A stretch of DNA of 33,360 bases from Lapillicoccus sp. (GTDB lineage: Bacteria > Actinomycetota > Actinomycetes > Actinomycetales > Dermatophilaceae). Each line of letters starts with the position of its first letter. The stretch's first letter is position 1. The notes under the pieces are model-generated. The model did not search any database and had not been told where the DNA came from. It saw only the letters and a program-made list of their open reading frames with translations. The stretch covers positions 1 to 33,360 of the forward strand of contig NZ_JANXRJ010000192.1 of the NCBI RefSeq assembly GCF_025353065.1. Reading direction: 5' to 3'. Of the stretch, positions 8,036 through 18,692 are shown piece by piece. Both the position numbers and the translations under genes were made by a program.

Positions 8036-9247
8036 TCAGGCCGTCAGGATCTGCCGGACCGTGACCCGCCCACCGGCCGCGACCACCCAGGCTGAGGTCC
8101 GAGGATGCCGCACGGTGACCGGCGCCCCGTCCGGGGGGTAGACCTCGAGGACGTCTCCGTCGACCCAGGCCTCGGAGCCCGCCTGCAGGACCACCGGCCC
8201 CTGCGACCCGACCAGGGTCGCGTCACCCTCGACGTCGAGGTGCGCGCAGGTGGGCACGGCTCCGTCGCCGCCCGGGGCGTCGGGCGCGACGGGTCCGATC
8301 AGCCGGCGGGTGCGCGGATCGGCATGGGAGACAACGCGATCGTCGATCACGGACAGCCGCCTCGGCAGGGTCAGGCAGCCGGCGACCGCGTCGTCCGGGG
8401 CGTCGTCCGACGCTCCGGACTCCATCACCCACCCGAGCAGCCACGGGCCGTCCGGGTCGAGTGCGACCTGGGGTGCGTAGAACGCGCCGCCCTCGTCGAC
8501 CCGGCCGGCGCTGCGCAGCGTCAGCTCGGGCCGCCCCTGCGCGTCGACGCCCATCGATCCCACGGCCGCCACCGTCCCCTCGAGCTGGTTGTCGCGCCAC
8601 AGCGAGAGGAGCAGCACCCACGACCCGTCGACCTCGACGAGCTGCGGGCACTCCCAGATCTCGGCCGGGGCGCCGGCCGCGAGGACGGGGTCGGCGCCCG
8701 TCAGCCAGACCCGCTCGAAGCGCCAGGACTCGAGGTCGTCGCAGGACCACAGCAGCAGGACCGGGGTGCCGTCGGCGAGGCCGCCTCCGAGCAGGGCCCA
8801 GCGCCGACCCGCCGCGGTGAAGAAGACCGGGTCGCGCATCTCGCGCAGCCCCACCTCCGCGGGGACGTCCTCCTGGAGGGCGACCACGACGGGCGGCGAC
8901 CAGCGCTCGAGACCCGTGTCCGCGGCATACCGGAGGCACACGGTGCTGTCGAGGGCCGACGTGCGGATCCCGGTGTAGACAGCGGCAACCCGGTCGCCGT
9001 CGACGACGCAGACCCCGCTCCAGCAGCCACCGGCGTCGGGCGCGTCGGGGGTCGGACCGAACGCGACCGGGTGCTCCTCGAAGGACACCAGGTCGGGGCT
9101 CGAGACGTGGCCCCAGTGGATGTCGGTATGCCGCGCCTCTGCCGGGTTGTGCTGGTAGAAGACGTGCCACCGGCCGTCGCGGTGGATCATCCCGTTGGGG
9201 TCGTTGAGCCATCCCCGGGAGGGACGGATGTGGAAGGCGGCGGGCAC
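8036..9247 (-). CDS. Glycoside hydrolase family 32 (beta-fructosidase / sucrose hydrolase type)
   Basis: Hydrolyses beta-fructofuranosyl bonds, as in sucrose, sucrose-6-phosphate or fructans; which substrate is not decidable here. The three GH32 catalytic motifs are present: WLNDPNG at residues 13-19 (nucleophile Asp16), RDP at 138-140, and EC at 199-200 (acid/base Glu199, in IWECPQL). No signal peptide is seen, so the enzyme looks intracellular. At 403 residues it is on the short side; the C-terminal beta-sandwich is probably compact. The start is a GTG at 9245-9247, just 4 bp after the purA stop codon and with a weak ribosome binding site, so it is likely cotranscribed with purA, an odd metabolic pairing. 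No sugar transporter or regulator of the fructan type is adjacent. Confidence 0.9.
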   Translation of the reverse strand: MPAAFHIRPSRGWLNDPNGMIHRDGRWHVFYQHNPAEARHTDIHWGHVSSPDLVSFEEHPVAFGPTPDAPDAGGCWSGVCVVDGDRVAAVYTGIRTSALDSTVCLRYAADTGLERWSPPVVVALQEDVPAEVGLREMRDPVFFTAAGRRWALLGGGLADGTPVLLLWSCDDLESWRFERVWLTGADPVLAAGAPAEIWECPQLVEVDGSWVLLLSLWRDNQLEGTVAAVGSMGVDAQGRPELTLRSAGRVDEGGAFYAPQVALDPDGPWLLGWVMESGASDDAPDDAVAGCLTLPRRLSVIDDRVVSHADPRTRRLIGPVAPDAPGGDGAVPTCAHLDVEGDATLVGSQGPVVLQAGSEAWVDGDVLEVYPPDGAPVTVRHPRTSAWVVAAGGRVTVRQILTA

Positions 9248-9251
9248 GGCG

Positions 9252-11601
<2,350 letters not shown>

Positions 11602-11607
11602 CGTGGC

Positions 11608-11613
11608 ATCTTA
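11608..11613 (-). promoter_or_regulatory. Candidate -10 element of the second LuxR-type gene (leaderless)
   Basis: TAAGAT on the minus strand, then GCCACG and the ATG. Further upstream, the 10-mer GCTCGGGGTG occurs twice (11707-11716 and 11726-11735, 19-bp period), a possible but unproven binding-site pair. Confidence 0.5.
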
Positions 11614-11740
11614 CGGCCAATGGCAGGAAAGCCACAGACCCCGACTTGCCGAGGTGATTTCATGAGCAGGCGCCATCGCCTGGAGGGCGAGGGCGACGGA
11701 TCAGCTGCTCGGGGTGGCTGACCCGGCTCGGGGTGACGAT

Positions 11741-11776
11741 GCCGGGGAGTGGACTATCGGGGGTCCATTCCCCGGC
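11741..11776 (-). terminator. Strong hairpin downstream of the fba-DUF3151 operon
   Basis: GCCGGGGAGTGGAC (11741-11754) pairs with GTCCATTCCCCGGC (11763-11776): a 14-bp stem with one wobble and an 8-nt loop. It lies 62 bp past the stop of the DUF3151 gene in the direction of transcription. Three copies of a CTCCTCGTT 9-mer follow on the plus side (11779-11803). No T-run is present. Confidence 0.55.
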
Positions 11777-11838
11777 TTCTCCTCGTTCTCCTCGTTCTCC
11801 TCGGACCCAGGCGGTGCCCGCCGGGGGGAGAGCGCGCG

Positions 11839-12242
11839 TCAGGCGACGCCCAGGGCGTCGGCGGCCTCGCGGGAGGAGTCGCGCAGCAGGGTCGCGCAGC
11901 GCTGCTCCTCGTCGTGCTCGCCGATCGCCCGCGCCGCCCGGCTCAGCGCACCGACCGCCCGCAGGAACCCGCGGTTCGGTTCGTGCGCCCACGGCACCGG
12001 CCCCTGGCCCCGCCAGCCGGACCTGCGCAGGGCGTCGAGGCCCCGGTGGTAGCCGGTGCGCGCGTAGGCGTAGGCCTCGACCGGGTGGTCCGCGTCGAGG
12101 GCGTGCTCAGCGAGGGTCGCCCAGGCGAGCGACGACGCGGGGTATGCCGTGGCCACCGTCACCGGGTCGTCTCCCCCGGCCAGCCGCGCGGCGGCGGGGT
12201 CGACCGGGAGGCGGGTCTCCGGCATACCGAGGAGGTTGTCGG

Positions 12243-12246
<4 letters not shown>
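11839..12246 (-). CDS. DUF3151 family protein
   Basis: Function unknown; family conserved in actinobacteria beside fba. The 135-residue protein shows the family core PASSLAWATLAEHALD, VEAYAYARTGYHRGLDALRR, GWRGQGPVPWAHEPNRGFLR and a final DEEQRCATLLRDSS block. These look like two or three TPR-like helical pairs. The ATG overlaps the fba stop codon as ATGA, so translation is almost certainly coupled to fba. Length matches the family. Confidence 0.93.
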
Positions 12247-13268
<1,022 letters not shown>

Positions 13269-13392
13269 GTGTGCTCTCCTTCGAGACGGGGACGTGGCGT
13301 CAGGGCGGTCACGGCCCGCGCGAGGCGAGCGGCAGGTCGTCCCATGACCCACGAGTGCGGCGCCCTCATCCTTCCACGGGTCGAGGGTGGGG

Positions 13393-13449
13393 CAGTTACT
13401 GACAACTACTTTAGAGAACTTCGAGTAGGTGGACCGTAGGGTCGGAGGC
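13393..13449. promoter_or_regulatory. AT-rich divergent promoter region between fba and the DUF480 fusion gene
   Basis: A 35-bp AT-rich island (13393-13428) stands out in this GC-rich window. TAGGGT at 13437-13442 lies 7 nt before the plus-strand ATG at 13450 and is a good leaderless -10. For fba, TAAAGT on the minus strand (around 13408-13413) is a weaker candidate, far from the start at 13268. The remaining 13269-13392 shows nothing else recognisable beyond the fba ribosome binding site. Confidence 0.45.
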
Positions 13450-14697
13450 ATGTCCGACGCGTCCGGTCCTCCCGTGCTACCTGTGCTCGATCCCGCCGAA
13501 CAGCGAGTGCTCGGAAGCCTGCTCGAGAAACAGCGGACGGTCCCGGCCTCCTATCCGCTCAGCCTCAACGCGCTGCGCACCGCGTGCAACCAGAGCAGCA
13601 GCCGCGAGCCGGTCGTGGACTACGACGACGCGACCGTGGAGCAGGTCGCCCGGGCGCTCAAGGCGCGCGGGCTGGTGCGGATCGTCTGGGCCGACACCGG
13701 CCGCCGCACCCTGAAGTACCACCAGCTGCTCGACGAGGTGCTCGACCTGCCGGCCGACGAGCGCGCCCTGATCACGGTCCTGCTGCTGCGCGGCCCGCAG
13801 TCGCCGGGCGAGCTGCGGGTCCGGACCGAGCGGTTGCACGACTTCACCGACCGTGACGAGGTCGAGACGACGCTGCACCGGATGGCCGCTCGCGAGAGCC
13901 CGTTCGTCGTCGAGCTCGAGCGCCGTCCCGGCCAGCAGGACCACCGGTGGGTCCACCTGCTCGGACCGATGGAGACCGGGGACGCCGCCCCGCCGGCACC
14001 CGTCGTCGACCGGGAGAGCGTGCTGCGCGAGGGCGACGAGGCCCGCACCGAGCGGGTGCGGCGCACCTTCGACACCATCGCCGAGCCGTATGCCGCGGCC
14101 CTCGCCGACGAGCTCGACGGGGACCTGCCCTTCGAGGTGTGGTTGCTCGACAGGATCGCCCAGGAGGTCGGGACGCACCCCGTCGTCGAGGTGGGCTGCG
14201 GGCCCGGCCACGTCACCGCGCACCTCGCGTCGGCGGGTGTCGCCGCCCAGGGAGTCGACCTCTCCCCGGGCATGGTGGCGGAGGCCCGACGCCGCTTCCC
14301 CGACGTCACCTTCGAGGTCGGCGACCTGCGCCAGCTGATGCGCCCGGCGACGAGCGACGGCTGGGGCGGCGTGCTCGCGTGGTACTCCCTCATCTACTTC
14401 GCCGAGAGCGAGCTCCCCTCTGCCGTCGGCGCGCTCGCGCGACCGATCCGACCCGGTGGGCTGCTCGTGCTGGCCATGCACGCCGGCGCCGGGGTCCGGC
14501 ACGCCGACTCGTGGTTCGATCGCGAGGTCGATCTCGATGTCGTCCTGCACGACCCGAAGACCGTCGTCGACGCCGTCCGGGCCACCGGTCTCGAGGCCGT
14601 CGAGTGGTATCTCCGGGGGCCGATCACGGGGCGTGACGAGACCACCGAAAGGCTCTACGTCCTGGCCCGTCGACCCTCTCTCCCGCAAATGTCCTAA
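13450..14697 (+). CDS. DUF480 (YceH-family) domain fused to a SAM-dependent methyltransferase
   Basis: A 415-residue two-part protein. The N-terminal part (about residues 10-175) carries YceH/DUF480 signatures: LDPAEQRVLGSLLEKQRTVP, YPLSLNALRTACNQSS and LLLRGPQSPGELRVRTERLH, a pair of winged-helix folds. The C-terminal part (about 200-410) is a class I methyltransferase with motif I VVEVGCGPGHV at about 246-256, VDLSPGMVAEARRRFPD, and GGLLVLAMHAG. The substrate is unknown; coupling of a DNA-binding-like fold to a small-molecule-type methyltransferase is inference from the layout. The start at 13450 is supported by TAGGGT 7 nt upstream; GGAGG lies too close to the ATG to be a normal ribosome binding site. 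The inositol operon follows. Confidence 0.88.
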   Translation: MSDASGPPVLPVLDPAEQRVLGSLLEKQRTVPASYPLSLNALRTACNQSSSREPVVDYDDATVEQVARALKARGLVRIVWADTGRRTLKYHQLLDEVLDLPADERALITVLLLRGPQSPGELRVRTERLHDFTDRDEVETTLHRMAARESPFVVELERRPGQQDHRWVHLLGPMETGDAAPPAPVVDRESVLREGDEARTERVRRTFDTIAEPYAAALADELDGDLPFEVWLLDRIAQEVGTHPVVEVGCGPGHVTAHLASAGVAAQGVDLSPGMVAEARRRFPDVTFEVGDLRQLMRPATSDGWGGVLAWYSLIYFAESELPSAVGALARPIRPGGLLVLAMHAGAGVRHADSWFDREVDLDVVLHDPKTVVDAVRATGLEAVEWYLRGPITGRDETTERLYVLARRPSLPQMS

Positions 14698-14710
14698 CAT
14701 ATCCTTGACA
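14690..14710 (+). promoter_or_regulatory. IolR-like operator and -35 element of the inositol operon
   Basis: TGTCCTAACA (14690-14699) matches at all ten positions the corynebacterial IolR consensus KGWCHTRACA as I remember it. A second partial copy, CCTTGACA, follows at 14703-14710 and contains a consensus -35 hexamer, TTGACA (14705-14710). The first copy overlaps the stop of the upstream gene. A repressor bound here would block the -35 region. No iolR gene is in the window, so the regulator would act from elsewhere. Confidence 0.5.
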
Positions 14711-14740
14711 GCCCCGATCCGGCCGCGACACGATCGGGGC
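14711..14740. promoter_or_regulatory. Inverted repeat in the inositol promoter region
   Basis: GCCCCGATC (14711-14719) and GATCGGGGC (14732-14740) form perfect 9-bp arms with a 12-nt spacer. It begins immediately after TTGACA and 14 bp after the stop of the DUF480 fusion gene. It may be that gene's terminator, or an operator covering the spacer and a weak -10 (CACGAT, 14729-14734). Confidence 0.45.
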
Positions 14741-14810
14741 CGACGGGGTCGGGACGACGTCGCAGGTATCGATCATGCGTGGGACGCGCCAGAAGGGTTG
14801 AGGAGACCGG

Positions 14811-15815
14811 ATGAGGATCGGCTTGGTCGGGGTCGGCCGCATCGGGGCGTTCCACGCGGAGACCCTGCAGGGGCTGGTGCGCGTCGACGAGCTCGTCGTC
14901 GCCGACCTGGACGCCGAGGCGGCGCGCGGCCTCGCGCAACGACTCGGGGTCGAGTCCGCAACCTCCCCGGCGGAGCTCGTCGCCGGTGGGGTCGATGCCC
15001 TCGTCATCGCCACCGCGACGCCGGGACACGCACCGCTGATCCGGCTGGGCGTCGAGGCAGGCCTCCCCACGTTCTGCGAGAAGCCGGTGGCCGCCACCCT
15101 CACCGAGACCCTCGAGCTGGCTGCGTTCGTCGCCGCCGGCGACGTCCCGGTGCACGTCGGTTTCCAGCGCCGCTTCGACGCGGGATACCAGCGGGCCGCC
15201 CGTGCGGTGCGGGACGGCGAGCTGGGGTTCGTGCACACGGTCCGCGCCAACACCCACGACCAGGCGCCACCTCACCCGGCCTACATCCCCACGAGCGGAG
15301 GGCTGTTCCGCGACTGCTCGATCCACGACATCGACGCCGTCCGCTACGTCACGGGGCAGGAGGTGGTCTCGGTGTTCGCCACGGGAGCCAACAAGGGTGC
15401 CGGCTTCTTCTCCGAGGCCGGTGACGTGGACACGGCCGCCGCCGTCCTCACCCTGGGGGACGGCACGCTGGTCACGCTCTCCGCGACCCGCTACAACGGC
15501 GCCGGCCACGACGTGCGGATGGAGGTGCTCGGCAGCCGGGGCACCATCGGCGTCGGCTACGACGACTCGCTGGCGGTGACGTCGGCTGAGATGGGGGTGG
15601 ACTTCCCTCGCGGCCCGCGGCACGCGTCGTTCATGAGCAGGTTCCTCGCGGCATACCGGGCTGAGCTCACGGCCTTCACCGCGGTGGCGGCGGGCGAGAT
15701 CCCCTCTCCCTGCACGGTGCACGACGCCCTCCAGGCCTTTCGCGTGGCGGAGGCCTGCGAGATCTCGCGCCACGAGGGTCGTCCTGTCCAGCTCGACGAG
15801 GTGAAGTCGGTATGA
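14811..15815 (+). CDS. Gfo/Idh/MocA oxidoreductase, inositol 2-dehydrogenase-like
   Basis: NAD(P)-dependent oxidoreductase that probably acts on myo-inositol or a stereoisomer at the start of the pathway. The 334-residue protein has the Rossmann motif GVGRIGAFH (residues 6-14), the family lysine motif CEKPVAATL at about 90 (Lys as catalytic residue), GFQRRFDAGY, and DCSIHDIDAVRYVTG at about 167-181, which supplies the Asp and His expected in IolG-type sites. A second relative sits at 21631, so the operon has two dehydrogenases; one may serve scyllo- or D-chiro-inositol. The ATG has GAGGAGA upstream. The stop overlaps the next start as ATGA. Confidence 0.9.
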   Translation: MRIGLVGVGRIGAFHAETLQGLVRVDELVVADLDAEAARGLAQRLGVESATSPAELVAGGVDALVIATATPGHAPLIRLGVEAGLPTFCEKPVAATLTETLELAAFVAAGDVPVHVGFQRRFDAGYQRAARAVRDGELGFVHTVRANTHDQAPPHPAYIPTSGGLFRDCSIHDIDAVRYVTGQEVVSVFATGANKGAGFFSEAGDVDTAAAVLTLGDGTLVTLSATRYNGAGHDVRMEVLGSRGTIGVGYDDSLAVTSAEMGVDFPRGPRHASFMSRFLAAYRAELTAFTAVAAGEIPSPCTVHDALQAFRVAEACEISRHEGRPVQLDEVKSV

Positions 15816-15849
15816 ACGCCGGTGACATGAACGCCGGTGACATGAACGC
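15812..15849 (+). repeat. 15-bp tandem duplication at the start of iolC
   Basis: The unit ATGAACGCCGGTGAC occurs twice, followed by a third ATGAACGCC. This gives three in-frame ATG codons at 15812, 15827 and 15842 and the N-terminus MNAGDMNAGDMNA. Confidence 0.85.
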
Positions 15850-16804
15850 CTATGACCTCATCACCGTCGGGCGTACCGGCGTGGACATCTATCCCCTGGA
15901 CCACGGGGTCGGGCTCGCCGACGTCAAGACCTTCGAGAAGTTCCTCGGCGGCAGCGCGACCAACGTCGCGGTCGCCGCGGCCCGCTACGGGCACCGGAGC
16001 AGCATCATCACCCGCACCGGCCGCGACCCGTTCGGCGACTACGTCGCTCGAGAGCTGCGCGACCTCGGGGTCGACGACGCCTTCGTCGAGCAGGTGGACG
16101 GACCTCCCACCCCGGTGACGTTCTGCGAGATCTTCCCGCCCGACCGCTTTCCGCTCTACTTCTACCGGTATCCCGTCGCGCCGGACCTCCTCATCGAGCC
16201 GGACAGCCTTCCCCTGCAAGCGATCCGGGAGGCGAAGGTCTACTGGTCGACCCTCACCGGGTTGTCGCAGGAGCCCAGTCGGTCAGCCCACTTTCGCGCG
16301 TGGGAGGCGCGTGCGCGTCGGCCGCACACGGTGCTCGACCTCGACTGGCGGCCGATGTTCTGGGCCGACCCGGAGGACGGGCGGACGCAGGCCGCCGCCG
16401 CCCTCGATCACGTCACCATCGCCGTGGGGAACCGCGAGGAGTGCGAGGTGGCCGTCGGGGAGACCGAGCCAGGGCGCGCGGCGGACGCCCTGCTCGAGCG
16501 CGGGCTCGAGCTCGCGATCGTCAAGCAGGGCCCCAAGGGCGTGCTCGCCGCGACCCGTGACGAGCGGGTCGAGGTGCCGGTCCACCCCATCCAGGTCGTC
16601 AACGGGCTCGGCGCCGGAGACGCCTTCGGTGGCGCCCTGGTCCACGGGCTGCTCGAGGGGTGGCCCCTGCGGCGGACCATGGAGTTCGCCAACGTCGCCG
16701 GCGCCATCGTCGCCTCGCGGCTGGAGTGCTCGACCGCGATGCCGACCGAGGCGGAGGTCCTGCAGCGACTCGAGCAGCCGGCGACCACCACCGAGGAGGG
16801 CTGA
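15812..16804 (+). CDS. iolC: 5-dehydro-2-deoxygluconokinase (PfkB family)
   Basis: Phosphorylates 2-deoxy-5-keto-gluconate in inositol breakdown. The 330-residue protein shows PfkB features: TVGRTGVDIYP, FLGGSATNVAVAAARYG near residue 48, GRDPFGDYV, and the ATP/anion-hole signature VNGLGAGDAFGGALVHG near 263-279 with the catalytic Asp. This sequence differs from plain sugar kinases in LDLDWRPMFW, typical for IolC. The first ATG overlaps the upstream stop (ATGA) and has GAGGTGAAG at suitable spacing. Two further ATGs arise from the tandem duplication, and any of the three could be used. Confidence 0.95.
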   Translation: MNAGDMNAGDMNAYDLITVGRTGVDIYPLDHGVGLADVKTFEKFLGGSATNVAVAAARYGHRSSIITRTGRDPFGDYVARELRDLGVDDAFVEQVDGPPTPVTFCEIFPPDRFPLYFYRYPVAPDLLIEPDSLPLQAIREAKVYWSTLTGLSQEPSRSAHFRAWEARARRPHTVLDLDWRPMFWADPEDGRTQAAAALDHVTIAVGNREECEVAVGETEPGRAADALLERGLELAIVKQGPKGVLAATRDERVEVPVHPIQVVNGLGAGDAFGGALVHGLLEGWPLRRTMEFANVAGAIVASRLECSTAMPTEAEVLQRLEQPATTTEEG

Positions 16805-17751
16805 TGTCGACCACCACCCGCTCGGATGGCGCCGCGACCGATGCGACCGATGCGACCGATGCGACCGGCGCGCTGACGATCGCCGACCTCACTGAGCAAC
16901 GGGTCCGGAACCCTGCAGCCATCCCGGCCGCGTGGGCCGCCCGGCGACATCGGGACCTCGTCGGTCCTGACGGCCGTCTGCTCCTCGTCGCCGCCGACCA
17001 CGCGGCGCGGAACGCCCTCGGTGTCCGCGGCCGGCCGATGGCGATGGCCAGCCGCACCGACCTGCTACAGCGCCTGCTCACCGCGCTCGCCCGACCCGGT
17101 GTGGACGGCGTGCTCGGCTCCCCCGACATCCTCGACGACCTGCTCCTGCTCGGGGCGCTCGGGGACAAGGTCGTCATCGGCTCGATGAACCGGGGCGGGC
17201 TGCAGGGCGCGACCTTCGAGCTGGACGACCGCTTCACGGCATACCGGGCGGAGGACCTGGCGGCGCAAGGCCTCGACGGGGGCAAGATGCTGACCAGGAT
17301 CTGTCTGGAAGACCCCGGCACCGCGGCGACCCTCGAGGCCAGCGGCCACGCCGTGAGCAGTCTCGCGGAGCACGGGCTGATGGCCATGGTGGAGCCGTTC
17401 CTCTCGGAGCGCCGCGGCGGTCAGGTGGTCAACCTGCTCGACCCCGACTCGACCATCCGTTCCATCGGCATCGCGTCGGCACTGGGCGCCACGAGCGCCC
17501 ACACCTGGCTCAAGCTGCCGGTGGTCGACGACCTCCCGCGGGTGATGGACAGCACGACGCTGCCGACCCTCCTGCTCGGCGGCGACCCGCAGGGCGACCC
17601 CCGGGACGCGTATGCCGCCTGGGGTCAGGCCATGCTGCTGCCCGCGGTGCGTGGTCTGGTCGTCGGGCGCTCGCTGCTCTTCCCGCCGGACGGCGACGTC
17701 GCCGCCGCCGTCGACATCGCTGCCGACCTCGTCCACGGAGCCTCCCGATGA
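16804..17751 (+). CDS. Cgl0159-family (beta/alpha)8 protein, probable 2-deoxy-5-keto-gluconate-6-phosphate aldolase
   Basis: Family knowledge: in Corynebacterium inositol clusters a protein of this kind sits beside iolC, where an aldolase for the IolC product is needed. The 315-residue protein has LLLVAADHAARNALGV (about 58-73), a DeoC/LacD-like opening strand, then PGVDGVLGSPDILDD, VIGSMNRGGLQG, and HTWLKLPVVDD near residue 234, where Lys is a candidate Schiff-base residue. Aldolase activity is inference from fold and position, since no IolJ homologue is present. The ATG overlaps the iolC stop (TGATG), with GAGGAGGG upstream. Residues about 10-22 are an ATDATDATDAT repeat. Confidence 0.8.
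   Translation: MSTTTRSDGAATDATDATDATGALTIADLTEQRVRNPAAIPAAWAARRHRDLVGPDGRLLLVAADHAARNALGVRGRPMAMASRTDLLQRLLTALARPGVDGVLGSPDILDDLLLLGALGDKVVIGSMNRGGLQGATFELDDRFTAYRAEDLAAQGLDGGKMLTRICLEDPGTAATLEASGHAVSSLAEHGLMAMVEPFLSERRGGQVVNLLDPDSTIRSIGIASALGATSAHTWLKLPVVDDLPRVMDSTTLPTLLLGGDPQGDPRDAYAAWGQAMLLPAVRGLVVGRSLLFPPDGDVAAAVDIAADLVHGASR
16838..16868 (+). repeat. 9-bp tandem repeat near the start of the aldolase gene
   Basis: GCGACCGAT is repeated three times and followed by a further GCGACCG, encoding repeats of Ala-Thr-Asp just after the start of the protein. Confidence 0.85.
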
Positions 17752-18692
17752 GCGCCACCCCGGCCCCGCGCGGAGACCGGTGGGTGCACCCGCTCGGGAC
17801 CGCCGAGCGGCACGGCTGGCAGGTCGTCATCGACGACACCGTCGACGGCTGGCAGCACACCGGGCTGCTCGTCACGACCCTCGGCCCCGGCGACCGCAAG
17901 GTCGTCTCGACCGGTGACCGGGAGGCGGTCGTCGTGCCGCTGGCCGGGGCGATCCGGGTCCGGTGCACCGACGTCGGCGGCACTTCAGCTGTCGCCGAGC
18001 TAGCCGGCCGGGCCAGCGTCTTCGCGGGCCCCACCGACGTCGCCTACGTCCCCCGGGGGAGCGAGCTGGTCCTCGAGGCCGACGACGAGTGCCGGGTCGC
18101 CGTCTGTCTCGCTGTCGTGGCGGACCGGGCGTCATCGTCCACGTTGCCTTTTCGCCACCTCGGCGCCGACGAGGTGCCGGTGGAGCTGCGGGGCGCCGGC
18201 CAGGCGTCGCGGGAGGTCCACAACTTCGGCGTACCCGGCGTGCTCGCGGCCGAGTCGATCATCGCCTGCGAGGTGATCACGCCGGCTGGCAACTGGAGCT
18301 CCTACCCACCGCACAAGCACGACGCCTACCGCGAGGGCGTCGAGACCGAGCTCGAGGAGATCTACTACTTCGAGGTCGGGGTCGAGGCGGGCGCTCCGGC
18401 CGGGTCCGAGACCCCGGATCCCGTTGCTTACCAACGGGTCTACGGCTCCGGGGATCGGGAGATCGACGTCCTCGCGGAGGTCCGCAGTGGCGACGTCGTG
18501 CTCGTCCCCTACGGCTGGCACGGTCCGGCGACCGCCCCGCCCGGATACGACCTCTACTACCTCAACGTGATGGCCGGCCCCGGGCCGCAAAGGTCGTGGC
18601 TGATCTGCGACGACCCGGCCCACGGGTGGGTCCGCCAGACCTGGGCGACGCAGGCGATCGACCCGAGACTGCCCCTGGGAGGCACGCGATGA
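17748..18692 (+). CDS. iolB: 5-deoxy-glucuronate isomerase
   Basis: Isomerises 5-deoxy-glucuronate to 2-deoxy-5-keto-gluconate. The 314-residue bicupin shows the metal-binding set: SSYPPHKHD (two His, about 184-192), ELEEIYYFE (Glu), and VLVPYGWHGP (His) near 250. The C-terminal LYYLNVMAGPGPQRSW is typical of IolB. It overlaps the preceding stop and the following start by ATGA, so three consecutive genes appear coupled. Length is normal for the family. Confidence 0.95.
   Translation: MSATPAPRGDRWVHPLGTAERHGWQVVIDDTVDGWQHTGLLVTTLGPGDRKVVSTGDREAVVVPLAGAIRVRCTDVGGTSAVAELAGRASVFAGPTDVAYVPRGSELVLEADDECRVAVCLAVVADRASSSTLPFRHLGADEVPVELRGAGQASREVHNFGVPGVLAAESIIACEVITPAGNWSSYPPHKHDAYREGVETELEEIYYFEVGVEAGAPAGSETPDPVAYQRVYGSGDREIDVLAEVRSGDVVLVPYGWHGPATAPPGYDLYYLNVMAGPGPQRSWLICDDPAHGWVRQTWATQAIDPRLPLGGTR

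Noticed and set aside
13269-13451. N-terminal extension of fba to 13451
   Set aside because: The strong ribosome binding site lies before the ATG at 13268, and the extra sequence crosses the divergent promoter region.
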